A DNA stretch of 64,000 nt from a bacterium (lineage in GTDB: Bacteria > Cyanobacteriota > Vampirovibrionia > Obscuribacterales > Obscuribacteraceae). Positions 16,287 to 24,804 of the stretch are shown here, one piece after another (the stretch's first letter is position 1; every line of letters begins with the position of its first letter). Where the stretch lies: positions 62,001-126,000 of the forward strand of contig JAGOSY010000012.1 in the NCBI GenBank assembly GCA_018062085.1, read 5' to 3'. The notes beneath the pieces were generated by a model, which was given only the letters and a program-made list of their open reading frames with translations, made no database searches and had not been told where the DNA came from. Position numbers and translations under genes: made by a program.

Positions 16287-17552
16287 TTGAGTATTACCAG
16301 TAATTCCAAATTTAATGACGCTCGGCGCTATGTATCGGCCTTGGCGTGCTTGGCGATAATTACCCCGCTGGTTGCCCCGGCTGCCATCGCCAATCGACTA
16401 ATGGAACGTCAAGGCTTATCGCGACCCGTTGAAAACCCCGGTGATATTGTCAAGGAGCAAGAGGCCCTTCTTCCTGGTCAGGCGCCTGAAGTTTCTCCTA
16501 TGCGCCAGCGCATTCAACCTTTACCCAAGGCCGGGGAGACCAACGACTTGTTGGTGAAGAAAGGCACAACTACTCCTTTACTGAAGGCTGAAGTGACCTA
16601 TTGTGTGCCTAAAGGCACTGGTATCAAGCTCAAGCTTTCAGCGGTGCCTACTCAAGGCATGCACTTACTAGATCGCGATATGGACGGCAAGCTGCATCCG
16701 GCTCATGTGGGAGATATCATCACTGCCTCTACTTCCGAAGATATCTATGTAGAAGACAATAAAGTGATTCCGGCTGGCACTGTCTTCAAGGGCCGGGTTT
16801 CAGCAGTTAAAGATCCACGAAGAGTACAGCGGCCAGGTTGGTTGGAGATATCGTTTACTGAGTTAGCTCTACCAAACGGTAAAAGGTTTGCTTTTTCGGC
16901 TGAGGCTAATAATTTTAAGAAAGCCACTCTCAAAGGTGTGGCCAAGGGCACTGGCATGGTTGCCGCTAATGCTGCCGGCGGAGCTATTGTCGGAGCCCTT
17001 GCTGCTTATCAGATTGTTGGTGGAATGCGCGGGTCGGCTGCATGTCACTATTACAACATTGCTGGAGGAGCCGCTGCTGGTGCGCTCATAGCTGCCGGTC
17101 ACGCCATTATGAAGAGGGGCGAACGGGCTACTCTTGAGCCCGGGGATGATCTCAATCTATCGATTGATACTGATTTACTTCTGCCAGCTTTGGCTGAACC
17201 GACCAAGAAAGTAGCCAACATGAACCTTGATGGGCTGTCCATTGAGGTTGGCAAAACCAAAGTAATTAAGGATGGCCTTGATGGTCATTTCATTCGCATG
17301 GACGTCACCATAGATAACAACAGTGACCGCAAGCTTAGCGCTATCGACCTCTATTTGCGTGACACCAACGGCAATAAGTATCCTGTGGGTATGGGACCTG
17401 GAGACGACTCTGAGTTTCTCTTTACCCTTGAGCCTTATTCTTCTCTGCAGACTAAATTGTTCTTCGCTACTGAGTATCCAAAGCTCAAGCATGAGCTCAT
17501 CTGGATCGACCATAGAACCCGCAAAGTCTGCTTTAGGCAGAAGTTAGAATAA
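16287..17552 (+). CDS. Exported protein with glycine-zipper segments and DUF4352-like C-terminus
   Basis: The start is TTG 16287, supported by AGAAGG at 16273-16278. The N-terminus (about residues 15-36) is a signal peptide ending APAAIA. The mid-region has a beta-rich part (PAGTVFKGRVSAVKDPRRV), which resembles domains in conjugative or secretion TrbI/VirB10-like proteins where a tunable 'extrusion' strand pair follows a VxxG-type motif. Two Gly/Ala-rich hydrophobic stretches follow (about 225-275). The last 110 residues resemble DUF4352-type Ig-like domains (VDVTIDNNSDRKL). The location is probably the envelope. The function is unknown. Confidence 0.6.
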   Translation: MSITSNSKFNDARRYVSALACLAIITPLVAPAAIANRLMERQGLSRPVENPGDIVKEQEALLPGQAPEVSPMRQRIQPLPKAGETNDLLVKKGTTTPLLKAEVTYCVPKGTGIKLKLSAVPTQGMHLLDRDMDGKLHPAHVGDIITASTSEDIYVEDNKVIPAGTVFKGRVSAVKDPRRVQRPGWLEISFTELALPNGKRFAFSAEANNFKKATLKGVAKGTGMVAANAAGGAIVGALAAYQIVGGMRGSAACHYYNIAGGAAAGALIAAGHAIMKRGERATLEPGDDLNLSIDTDLLLPALAEPTKKVANMNLDGLSIEVGKTKVIKDGLDGHFIRMDVTIDNNSDRKLSAIDLYLRDTNGNKYPVGMGPGDDSEFLFTLEPYSSLQTKLFFATEYPKLKHELIWIDHRTRKVCFRQKLE

Positions 17553-17779
17553 TTCTGAGAAAAACTGAAAATTAGCGAAAATACTTTGCGTAATCCTACG
17601 TAGAACGCCATTGACTGGCTAAATTAGCAACCTATAATGTATTTACTGAGTATTTCCGATTAGTAAAAGTATTTAGTATCTGATTTTTGCCACTAATTAT
17701 TTGGTACCTTACACAATAGGCCGACCTAGCCTCTTTGTTGGGTTATCGCTTGCGCTTTCATTTGTCGCGCTTACTAATT

Positions 17780-17817
17780 TATTACTGATTTTGTTATTAC
17801 TGATTTCTATTACTGAC
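17780..17817. repeat. Three short direct repeats upstream of the 17,839 gene
   Basis: TATTACTGAT occurs at 17780-17789 and 17795-17804, and TATTACTGAC at 17808-17817, with periods of 15 and 13 bases. They lie directly in front of the gene starting at 17839 and could be an operator array or slippage. The rest of the interval 17,553-17,779 is A/T-rich with no clear feature. Confidence 0.6.
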
Positions 17818-17838
17818 TAGTTCGAGCTTAACACCCCA

Positions 17839-18819
17839 ATGACAGCAACCTTAGCCCTCGAAACAACAATATCTCTGAGCTATGAGCGTGAGCAAGTGGC
17901 TCAGCAAAGCGCTGCAGTGCATAGCCCGGCTCAGCATAGTCAAGTAAGCAATCTCGACCAGTCGCTGATGCTTGAGTTAATTGCTCAATCGCGCGTTGTT
18001 TCTAACGAAGTCTTGTCACAAGTGGCTCAGTTGGCCAGTATGCGCAATAGCCAAGTAATTGATGTGTTGTTCGAAAGTGGGTTCGTGGCAGCCAGTGATC
18101 GCAGGGCGTTTCTTGATGCTGCTCAATCGATTCGCTCTAATTGGCTCTTCAAGCCTTGGGCTGTGCAAGCACTCAACCGGGCACTGAGCGATTTTCTGCC
18201 TTTCAATCAAGTATTAGAAGAACTCGATTTGCACCCAAGCAATGCTTTCTCTGACAGCACCCTTGGGCAGTTAGCTGTGGCATGCCAGTTGATTGATGGT
18301 GTTCAGTTCAATCAGGCCAGACAATACAGTTTGGCTCGGGGCCTCACTATCGGCCAGAGCCTCAACCGCTGTTGCGGAATGCCAATTGCTATGTACAAGA
18401 TATTAGTTGATGGTCTGGCTCGTCTTGCTACAGGACAAATTACAGAAGAGCAACTGCGTCAGCGTGTGCGCAACGCTCGTATGGAGAATACTTTGACTGG
18501 TGCTGTTGGCGCAGCCAGTCAGTCGCTCAAGTTTGCCCACAGTACACTTGGTTTTGCCATTTATGCCAATAATCGCGACATACTTGAAGTGCTAGACCTA
18601 TTGGTTCAGGCTAACTGTCTTAGTGAAGTAACGGCACTAGGTCTAATGGAAGCTGCATTGCAGAATAGACTTTCGTTTGAATCTGTTTGGGCTGAATGTT
18701 CTCCAATTGAGGCTGTTGTGCTGCAAAAGGCACGGGCCTTACATAGCTTAGTCGGAGTTGGTCAAATGAGCCCGCAGCAAGCGGTCGGCCATTTGAGAGA
18801 ATTTAGTTTGGCGCGCTAG
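17839..18819 (+). CDS. Conserved hypothetical helical protein
   Basis: The 326-residue product has no signal peptide or membrane segment and is mostly alpha-helical. Three sections repeat a theme like the short modules of the DUF4388 gene at 14,279: a helix pair with hydrophobic periodicity ('MLELIAQSRVVSNEVLSQVA', 'LGQLAVACQLIDGVQFNQAR', 'DILEVLDLLVQANCLSEVTA'). Such modules also occur in the N-terminal region of type II secretion/pilus ATPases, so a signalling or adaptor role is possible, but I cannot name a family. An intrinsic terminator follows 40 bases after the stop. Confidence 0.6.
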   Translation: MTATLALETTISLSYEREQVAQQSAAVHSPAQHSQVSNLDQSLMLELIAQSRVVSNEVLSQVAQLASMRNSQVIDVLFESGFVAASDRRAFLDAAQSIRSNWLFKPWAVQALNRALSDFLPFNQVLEELDLHPSNAFSDSTLGQLAVACQLIDGVQFNQARQYSLARGLTIGQSLNRCCGMPIAMYKILVDGLARLATGQITEEQLRQRVRNARMENTLTGAVGAASQSLKFAHSTLGFAIYANNRDILEVLDLLVQANCLSEVTALGLMEAALQNRLSFESVWAECSPIEAVVLQKARALHSLVGVGQMSPQQAVGHLREFSLAR

Positions 18820-18859
18820 TCCGATTAGACAAAATAGACAAAATCTATAGATGAATTAC

Positions 18860-18893
18860 AGCTGTCACTAGATATAGTGGCAGCTTTTTTCTT
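18860..18893 (+). terminator. Intrinsic terminator after 17,839-18,819 gene
   Basis: The 11-bp stem AGCTGTCACTA/TAGTGGCAGCT (one G-T wobble) with a GATA loop is followed by TTTTTT. Confidence 0.88.
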
Positions 18894-18905
18894 TGTGGCT
18901 CCCAA

Positions 18906-18938
18906 TAAAAAAAAGCAGAGAAAATGAATGTCTCTGCT
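18906..18938 (-). terminator. Intrinsic terminator for the minus-strand gene at 18,983
   Basis: AGCAGAGA (18914-18921) pairs with TCTCTGCT (18931-18938). Eight A on the left become the T-tract on the minus strand, correctly placed after the gene at 18,983-19,378. Confidence 0.85.
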
Positions 18939-18982
18939 TCTTACCATGATTTTTTGTCGCTAAGTATAGGCTGTAACTAAGT

Positions 18983-19378
18983 TTAGGCAGCAACTAGGTC
19001 GACGTTATAGCTAAGTCTGACAAAGTCATATTCTACTCTGATAGATACGGTGTTTTGGGTGGCGAATTCTAGACGGACGCGGCCAAGGTTGTTGGCGCTA
19101 TATTCACTCCAGTGCTCGGGTACAGAAACGATTACATTTTCAGGGCCCCATTCTTCAACATAGGCTTTCAGTACTTGGCAGAGTTTTTCTTCATCGGCTG
19201 GGTGGTTGAACATACTCATCATGGTGTTGCTGCCTCTTAGTTGTAGTAAGAGTGTAGTGAGGCGGCAAGCAATCAGCAATTGGTGGTAATCCCACAGGGT
19301 TCGTACAATGCCCAAAGATTCGGAATTGAAGTGCTGAGTTAAATCGGACACAGTAGAAGGCTCCTTATTCTCTAGCAC
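18983..19378 (-). CDS. Hypothetical protein, 131 residues
   Basis: I do not recognise a family. The protein is soluble and mixed alpha/beta: an N-terminal helical half (SLGIVRTLWDYHQLLIACRL) and a C-terminal half with alternating strands (ENVIVSVPEHWSEYS, RVRLEFATQNTVSIRVEYDF). It has its own intrinsic terminator, which supports a genuine gene. It stands alone between a plus-strand helical protein and the AbiE pair. No signal peptide is seen. Confidence 0.55.
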   Translation of the reverse strand: MLENKEPSTVSDLTQHFNSESLGIVRTLWDYHQLLIACRLTTLLLQLRGSNTMMSMFNHPADEEKLCQVLKAYVEEWGPENVIVSVPEHWSEYSANNLGRVRLEFATQNTVSIRVEYDFVRLSYNVDLVAA

Positions 19379-19520
19379 AAATTACCTCCAAGTAGACAAT
19401 GGCAAAGCGCAACAACTAGAGAAACATAAAACCGCCGCTATCTGAAGGGCTAAGAACGCTGAATGCCTAGTTGCTATCTCGATTTGAGCGATACGATAAG
19501 CAAGACAAGTCTCGCAAGAG

Positions 19521-20399
19521 TTAAATGGTCGGAGTCAATTTCAGTTCGGCATAAAATGCCGCTGTCTTTGCGAAAGCCTGATCTAGAGTCAAATCTATGT
19601 GATTGCCTTCGACCATTTCAGAAAAAATCTTCTGCCAGCTCGCAGGCGGTGCCTCTAGGCTATCTGGTGCTGGATGAGTGTTGCGAATCTCGAAAACACC
19701 AACCAGAGCTAACTTCGTTTTTTCTCGATTGAGTCCGTCCTCAATCAAAAGAGCAAGATCAAGAATGTCCTTTACCCTCGTATTCTCGTTCTCGCGTGGG
19801 AGCGTGTAGGCATGAATTTTTTCAGCGAACACCTCTTCCTTGATAGGCACTTTGAGCGTAAGCGGCTCAATGCCTGCAAAAGAAAGGAACGGATCGCCCG
19901 TCAGGGATTCCTGAGGAAATACAGTTTCATCTTGAACAATCGCATCTAGCTGGAATGTTGACCAGTGTTGATCGGCTATTGAACATTTGACGATACAGCG
20001 CAGTCCCCCTTTACCAAAGCCTGGCAAGGGCTTCTCTGGCTTGACGCTAAACTCGAAATAGTCGCTGGCGTCAACTCGTGCAGCTTCCTGAAATGCCTCT
20101 AAAAGCGCTTGTTGCTGAACGTTCCGGTCGCTAAGAATAAAGGAAGCATCACCTGTAGATAAATCAATATCCTGAGTACGTCTGGCTTTTGGCAATCTTC
20201 TTTGTAAGATATAGCCTCCTTTTGCAGACCATTTTGTCCAGTCAATCCGAGCTAAAAAGCGGTCAATAGCCACTCGGCGATAAAGGTCTAAATGTGGCTC
20301 GCCGCTTTTATTGGCTAAAGCTCTTAGTCTGTCGGCAATAGCTACCTTGAAAGCACGAGCCGTTTTGTACTTTTCCTTTGGCGTCTCCACTCTAATCAA
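19521..20399 (-). CDS. abiEii: AbiEii-type nucleotidyltransferase toxin (type IV TA)
   Basis: The 292-residue product belongs to the AbiEii/AbiGii nucleotidyltransferase family. The signature appears as WSAKGGYILQRRL (residues about 57-69) followed by RRTQDIDLSTGD (about 73-84). This matches the polymerase-beta-like G-G plus D-x-D active site of the family, whose members transfer nucleotides to tRNA acceptor ends. A second motif, TRVKDILDLALL (about 209-220), corresponds to the family's RxKDxxDL. Its start overlaps the AbiEi stop by 4 bases, indicating translational coupling. Known AbiE systems give phage abortive infection. The length matches the ~300-residue norm. Confidence 0.88.
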   Translation of the reverse strand: MIRVETPKEKYKTARAFKVAIADRLRALANKSGEPHLDLYRRVAIDRFLARIDWTKWSAKGGYILQRRLPKARRTQDIDLSTGDASFILSDRNVQQQALLEAFQEAARVDASDYFEFSVKPEKPLPGFGKGGLRCIVKCSIADQHWSTFQLDAIVQDETVFPQESLTGDPFLSFAGIEPLTLKVPIKEEVFAEKIHAYTLPRENENTRVKDILDLALLIEDGLNREKTKLALVGVFEIRNTHPAPDSLEAPPASWQKIFSEMVEGNHIDLTLDQAFAKTAAFYAELKLTPTI

Positions 20400-21016
20400 G
20401 CCTCTGTGACATAAGTCAGCGCTTCATCTGCAAGTGCTTTAAGCAATCGACGCTCATCGTCTGTCCAAAACGGGCTCGTAATGTCGCTTTGGGTAATAAG
20501 CCCGCGTTTACGTCCATCCTGAAGGGCCTCGATCAAGTGGTGCCTCGGAATAGAATTGGCTTGCATCAGGTCCAGGATTGTTCTAGTTGGTGTTGTTACC
20601 GGCACGTGGCTGGCTCGTGTGATCTCGAAGTGCCTCAGCTCGCCAGTGTGCAATTTGAGTGCTTTCGGAACGACCCGGCGTTTGAAGTCTTTTGGCACTG
20701 TCATGTGTAGTCTGCTACCGCTCCAGTTCGATAGCTCGTGAAGTTCAAGGGCCGTGTCGTGCGAATACACGCCTTCAGGGTTGCCTGATCTGTCGCAAGA
20801 CCATAGATACCAGGTCATCAAATCTCTAGGCCCAAGATCCGGGTAAAAGCGCAACCGATAGATGCCGCGCCATTCACGCTGCCAGTCTTTTGTTTGAACA
20901 TGGTAGGTCTGCAACCTGGTCGAGTAACCCACGGATGCTGCTTGTTTAGCCGTGAACATACCGCATTGCGAGTCGGCAATGTCGTACAGCTGATGGAACC
21001 GATCTTTTGTCGTCAT
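20396..21016 (-). CDS. abiEi: AbiEi-type antitoxin / autorepressor (type IV TA)
   Basis: The 206-residue product has an N-terminal winged helix-turn-helix (FHQLYDIADSQCGMFTAKQA, 'YSTRLQTYHVQTKDW', 'REWRGIYRLRFYP') typical of AbiEi, followed by the family's C-terminal antitoxin domain. That domain has 'VYSHDTALELHELS', 'LHMTVPKDFKRR' and 'VPVTTPTRTILDLM'. In studied systems it neutralises the toxin without a stable complex and represses its own promoter. It is the first gene of the two-gene operon, with inverted repeats just upstream (21,028-21,052). Confidence 0.87.
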   Translation of the reverse strand: MTTKDRFHQLYDIADSQCGMFTAKQAASVGYSTRLQTYHVQTKDWQREWRGIYRLRFYPDLGPRDLMTWYLWSCDRSGNPEGVYSHDTALELHELSNWSGSRLHMTVPKDFKRRVVPKALKLHTGELRHFEITRASHVPVTTPTRTILDLMQANSIPRHHLIEALQDGRKRGLITQSDITSPFWTDDERRLLKALADEALTYVTEA

Positions 21017-21027
21017 AGTGCATTTGC

Positions 21028-21052
21028 TACATAAGATGTACTGATTGTATCA
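21028..21052. promoter_or_regulatory. Candidate AbiEi operator palindromes
   Basis: Two adjacent small inverted repeats lie 12-36 bases upstream of abiEi: TACAT-AAG-ATGTA (21028-21040) and TGAT-TGT-ATCA (21042-21052). Read on the minus strand, TACAAT within the second could be a -10 element. AbiEi proteins are known to bind inverted repeats in this position; the site itself is inferred. Confidence 0.45.
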
Positions 21053-21192
21053 CTAAATAGGCTAAATTGTGTAGTAATCGTTTCTATGGCACGTCAGTTC
21101 AGCGTTTTGCTCTTTCTCAATAGCTGCCCTGGTTGTAGGTTAACTATATGGATCTGATTTGGTCACTGGGTTTAATTGTCGTGCTCTTGCTT

Positions 21193-22254
21193 TTACCCTT
21201 TGCTAAGGATTCCATCAAGGACACTGAGGCAGCGTTTAGTAATGGGGTGATTTCCGCCCAATACTTTGGTAGCAATTGAGCATGCTTCGGCAGCAGTTCG
21301 CTTTGCCTCATCATGTTTGTTTTCTAGGCTATAGGTGGTGGCAAGATTATTGAGACTAATTGCTGTATCAGCGCTAAAGTGGCCATGATATTTTTCCACT
21401 AAAACCAAAGCGCGCCTTTGCATTTCCTCTGCTTCGGTAAGTCTATTGGTGCGGCTGTAAAGCATACCGATATTGTCGAGCAAACTCGCCATGGCTACAC
21501 TTGAAGAGCCTTCTGTTTTCTCTATTGTGGTTTTGGCACTATTGAGAAGTGGCTCAGCCTTGGCATAGTCTTTCAGCCCAATATAGGCTTCTGCTAAATT
21601 CATCTGGCAGTATGCAGTATCTTTGTGGTTGTCACCAACTAGTTTGTGATAGATGTTATATGCTGCCTGGTGCTCGATGATAGCTTTGTCAAATCGCTTT
21701 TGTTCTTGATATACAAGACCAAGATTGTCGTGGACGCAAGCTGCGTCTGCTGTTTCTTTACGGGCGGCACCGAGGGCAGCTATTGCCTGTTGATATTTCT
21801 GCTCACTTTCGGCGTATTTGCCCTGTTTCTTAAGTATTCCCGCTTGAGCATTGAGATCGATAACGATGTCGCCTGAGGGTCTGTAAGAAGTAACAGATAT
21901 TTCTCTTGCCTGACGTATGTACTCGGATGCTTGGCCGTGGCGGCCCATCTCCGTACAGAGGGTAGCGAGCATCTTCAAGCTTTCTCTTCGCTTGGCGATA
22001 CCTTCTGGTCCGGGAATTTTTCTGGCGCAGGCTTCAGAGAGTTGAATGTAATAGAGGGCTTTATCCGGTTGGTTCTTGTTAAGAGCGGCTTGTCCGGCCT
22101 GAAGATAGGCAACCCAGTCTCTTAACGTGGCAACTCTTTGACTATTAGCTGAAGCTGATTTTGTCGCCTGAGCGGTCACCGGCTGGCCTGTAAAAGGTAA
22201 GCCTAGAGCCAGTAGCGAGACCATTAGTTGGATGGACAATGATTTCGTATTCAT
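21193..22254 (-). CDS. Exported TPR (kinesin-light-chain-type) repeat protein
   Basis: The 353-residue product has a signal peptide (about residues 1-29, ending PVTAQA). At least six tetratricopeptide units of the ~42-residue TPR_12/kinesin-light-chain type follow. They are visible as 'VHDNLGLVYQEQKRFDKAII', 'CQMNLAEAYIGLKDYAKAEP', 'LLDNIGMLYSRTNRLTEAEE' and 'SLNNLATTYSLENKHDEAKR'. No enzymatic domain is seen. It is probably a periplasmic or surface interaction scaffold. It is monocistronic, with no neighbour suggesting a partner. Confidence 0.8.
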   Translation of the reverse strand: MNTKSLSIQLMVSLLALGLPFTGQPVTAQATKSASANSQRVATLRDWVAYLQAGQAALNKNQPDKALYYIQLSEACARKIPGPEGIAKRRESLKMLATLCTEMGRHGQASEYIRQAREISVTSYRPSGDIVIDLNAQAGILKKQGKYAESEQKYQQAIAALGAARKETADAACVHDNLGLVYQEQKRFDKAIIEHQAAYNIYHKLVGDNHKDTAYCQMNLAEAYIGLKDYAKAEPLLNSAKTTIEKTEGSSSVAMASLLDNIGMLYSRTNRLTEAEEMQRRALVLVEKYHGHFSADTAISLNNLATTYSLENKHDEAKRTAAEACSIATKVLGGNHPITKRCLSVLDGILSKG

Positions 22255-22524
22255 ACCTGTGAGCCTGTAGTTAAGAAGTATGGGATGCCTAAATCGTCAG
22301 CCTGAAAACATAATCTGACAAACAGTTAGATTGGCTACCTATTTTGATGCTACTAGTGCTGCGTATTGTCCGAGTTCATTGACTTAGCTGCTATTAATGT
22401 GTTCTTGGCTGAGCACCGACGGGATCTATAAATCAGGTAAGATGAGGATAGTCTATTGACTTGGCTTCCTTGTTGTCCAGAGCAGCAGGCCGAACTTCTT
22501 GAGTGCTTGCTGATGGAGTTATGC

Positions 22525-23334
22525 ATGGCCCAGATTTCTAAGCTTTTTGACTCTGGAAAAGCCTCCTATGGCAGCCTCAGCCGTTGGGAAAAGTCAGCTA
22601 TGTTGCTATGTTTTTGTTATATTGCTGCTCTCATCATGCAGCTAGTTATGCCGGTGCTTAAATCACTAGTTGCTCTAAGTTTGCTGACAGGTACTGCTGA
22701 CAAATTATGGAGCTCAATTTATTGCTCACCATGTGGCAGACACAAAGATTTTGGCTCCAATACTATTGCGGCACTGTGTTGGTGTGATGAGCCGGTAAAG
22801 GCGATGGTTCTTCTCCGTCTGCACTTCAAGAAGAGTCATACACAGTCAAACTGGCCAATGGTGTCTTATCATCTCCGAAACATTGTTCGAGAAGGAAAGA
22901 TAAGTGGTGCTAGGTGGCTTGAGTTGTGTCGCCCTTTTGCTGAGCACCAAAACCAGATATTTGAGGCACAGCATAAGGAAGCGGATCTCTCAAAGAGGTG
23001 CGAGGCGCGTTACTATCGGGTGCCGGCAACATATAGTTTGATAGAGGGCTATGAAAATCATGGGCTTTTTCTTGAGTGTGAGAACTGGTACAAGAAACTA
23101 ATTGCTAAAGAAGAACTCTATGGCAACGAAGAATATGCTGTCAGAGTAATCATGTTCAAGCTGGCGAACTTCTATGAGCGGCATAATCGAAGGGCTGATT
23201 CAGATAGTGTTATAGCGCAACTTCATGCTATGGAAGCTCACCCTGATCGCTGCGGAGATCGCTGGCTAGTTGTGCCAAAATTTACTGGTGGCTATAAGTT
23301 CGAGTGTTTGCACGCAGAGAAAAGCTTCGATTGA
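22525..23334 (+). CDS. Hypothetical protein with one membrane segment and TPR-like C-terminus
   Basis: ATG 22525 is preferred because GGAG lies 6 bases upstream (22515-22518); ATG 22513 and TTG 22456 are in-frame alternatives. The N-terminal part has one long hydrophobic segment (about residues 25-60, CFCYIAALIMQLVMPVLKSL). Four Cys follow near 65-85, then helices with the spacing of degenerate TPRs ('YSLIEGYENHGLFLECENWY', 'VIMFKLANFYERHNRRADSD'). The family is not recognised. It is convergent with the kinase gene at 23,389. Confidence 0.55.
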   Translation: MAQISKLFDSGKASYGSLSRWEKSAMLLCFCYIAALIMQLVMPVLKSLVALSLLTGTADKLWSSIYCSPCGRHKDFGSNTIAALCWCDEPVKAMVLLRLHFKKSHTQSNWPMVSYHLRNIVREGKISGARWLELCRPFAEHQNQIFEAQHKEADLSKRCEARYYRVPATYSLIEGYENHGLFLECENWYKKLIAKEELYGNEEYAVRVIMFKLANFYERHNRRADSDSVIAQLHAMEAHPDRCGDRWLVVPKFTGGYKFECLHAEKSFD

Positions 23335-23388
23335 TAGGTTCGTAAAATGCCCAAAGTTTTTGGCCCAAAATTCTTTGACTCAGATTTA

Positions 23389-24804
23389 TCAGCGCAGCCT
23401 GGCTAAATCCGTCTGCAAGGCAACACAGTCGCTATAGCGCTCTGCCACAGCTTTGGCAGTGGCTTTGGCCAGTATGGCCTTCATTGCTGCGCTCACATTT
23501 ACTTGCTCTGATTGAAGCAATGGCTGTGTCAAGCTTTCGCAATCTAAGGCTGTGAGCATAAAAAAGAGGGTGCAGCCAATTGAGTAAATATCGCTCTGTG
23601 GTGAGTCGTAGCCAGCGTATTGCTCAGGGGCGACATAGCCATCTTTGCCGCAAACTTTTAGCTTCCGTTCTTTGGCATAGTAGTGGGCAATAGTGAAGTC
23701 GATAAGGCAGACCCTGCCATCTTTTCTTAAGATCAGATTTTCAGGGGTGAGATCACCGTGGATTATTGCTGGAGAGAATGAGTGCAGGTACGTCATGACT
23801 TGGCATATTGAAATTGCTATTTCTCTCACTTCAGCCTCATTTAATGGCCCTTGCCTGCTGACGAGATCGTGAATGGGTGTACCTTCTACAAATTCAAGCA
23901 CAAGGTAGCCGCGATGGTCTTCTTCGAAGCAGTCAAGTAATTTCACTACTCCTGGATGTTTTAGCCTAGCCAAAATCTCCGCTTCGCTTTTGTGAATGGG
24001 CGGCTCAACAGTATTCTGGTCAATACAGTCTAGTTGAGTGGGCAGAATATATTCTTTTAGCACCACTATCTGCTCAGCGTCTGAGTCTGCTTTCTCAGTG
24101 TTTCTTTTTGCCAGGTAGGCTCGACCCTGGCCACCAGCGCCTAATTGTCTGGTGACCGTATAGAGGTTGTCAGCTAAATTGTCGCCGCCATCGAGAATGG
24201 CTGTTCGTTTGCGTTTATCTGCAGTATCTAGACTTTCTAACCAGAGATTGGTGTAGCGCAGCATGTGGCTGGTTTCCATATCGTCTGGTAGAGCTAGATT
24301 TAACTCTGCTTCTGGGGCAAATTTAATTAGGCTCTCGATAATTTCTTCTCGCGATAGCCAGCGAAAAGCATTGGCGCTGGTCAGTTTGAACGATACATTG
24401 AGGCTTGAGTTTATGATAAACCATTGTTTGAAATGGCCACTGCTATCAAGTTTGCCACGTTCTTCAACTGACTTAATTTCTTTCCAGTTAATTACATAGT
24501 CTACTGATTCAAATGCTGAGTCTTCCATGCGACCGATTGTTAGACCGCGCTCAGTTATGGCTAAGATGTTGAGTAGGCGATGGTGTCTGCGGTAATTGAT
24601 AAATAGAATAGTGCCGCTGATAAAGATTGCCAGGATGGCCCAGGCAATGGTTTGGTGTTTGTTGAAGATAGCCAGATAAGAGTGGTTTATCAACAAAATC
24701 GAATAGATATATAGGGCCGGTATGAGAACAATTAGTGAGTTCTTGCCTAGCTTTGAATAGTCTTCTGGTACGCAGGTTAGAACCTCATTTCTATCTTTCT
24801 GCAT
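23389..24804 (-). CDS. Membrane-anchored Ser/Thr protein kinase, atypical active site
   Basis: Two N-terminal hydrophobic helices (about residues 23-45 and 52-70) precede a PH-like or linker region and a C-terminal kinase domain (about 215-471). Visible motifs are the glycine loop LGAGGQGRAY (221-230), Lys250 in VVLKEY, catalytic loop HGDLTPENLI (349-358; HRD replaced by HGD) and DFTIA (369-373) in place of DFG, then APEQ (VAPEQYAG). Asp351 and Asn356 are kept, so activity is possible, but the R-to-G and G-to-T changes are unusual. It overlaps the upstream kinase gene by 14 bases, so both are in one operon and share the same layout. Probable substrates are unknown. Confidence 0.85.
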   Translation of the reverse strand: MQKDRNEVLTCVPEDYSKLGKNSLIVLIPALYIYSILLINHSYLAIFNKHQTIAWAILAIFISGTILFINYRRHHRLLNILAITERGLTIGRMEDSAFESVDYVINWKEIKSVEERGKLDSSGHFKQWFIINSSLNVSFKLTSANAFRWLSREEIIESLIKFAPEAELNLALPDDMETSHMLRYTNLWLESLDTADKRKRTAILDGGDNLADNLYTVTRQLGAGGQGRAYLAKRNTEKADSDAEQIVVLKEYILPTQLDCIDQNTVEPPIHKSEAEILARLKHPGVVKLLDCFEEDHRGYLVLEFVEGTPIHDLVSRQGPLNEAEVREIAISICQVMTYLHSFSPAIIHGDLTPENLILRKDGRVCLIDFTIAHYYAKERKLKVCGKDGYVAPEQYAGYDSPQSDIYSIGCTLFFMLTALDCESLTQPLLQSEQVNVSAAMKAILAKATAKAVAERYSDCVALQTDLARLR

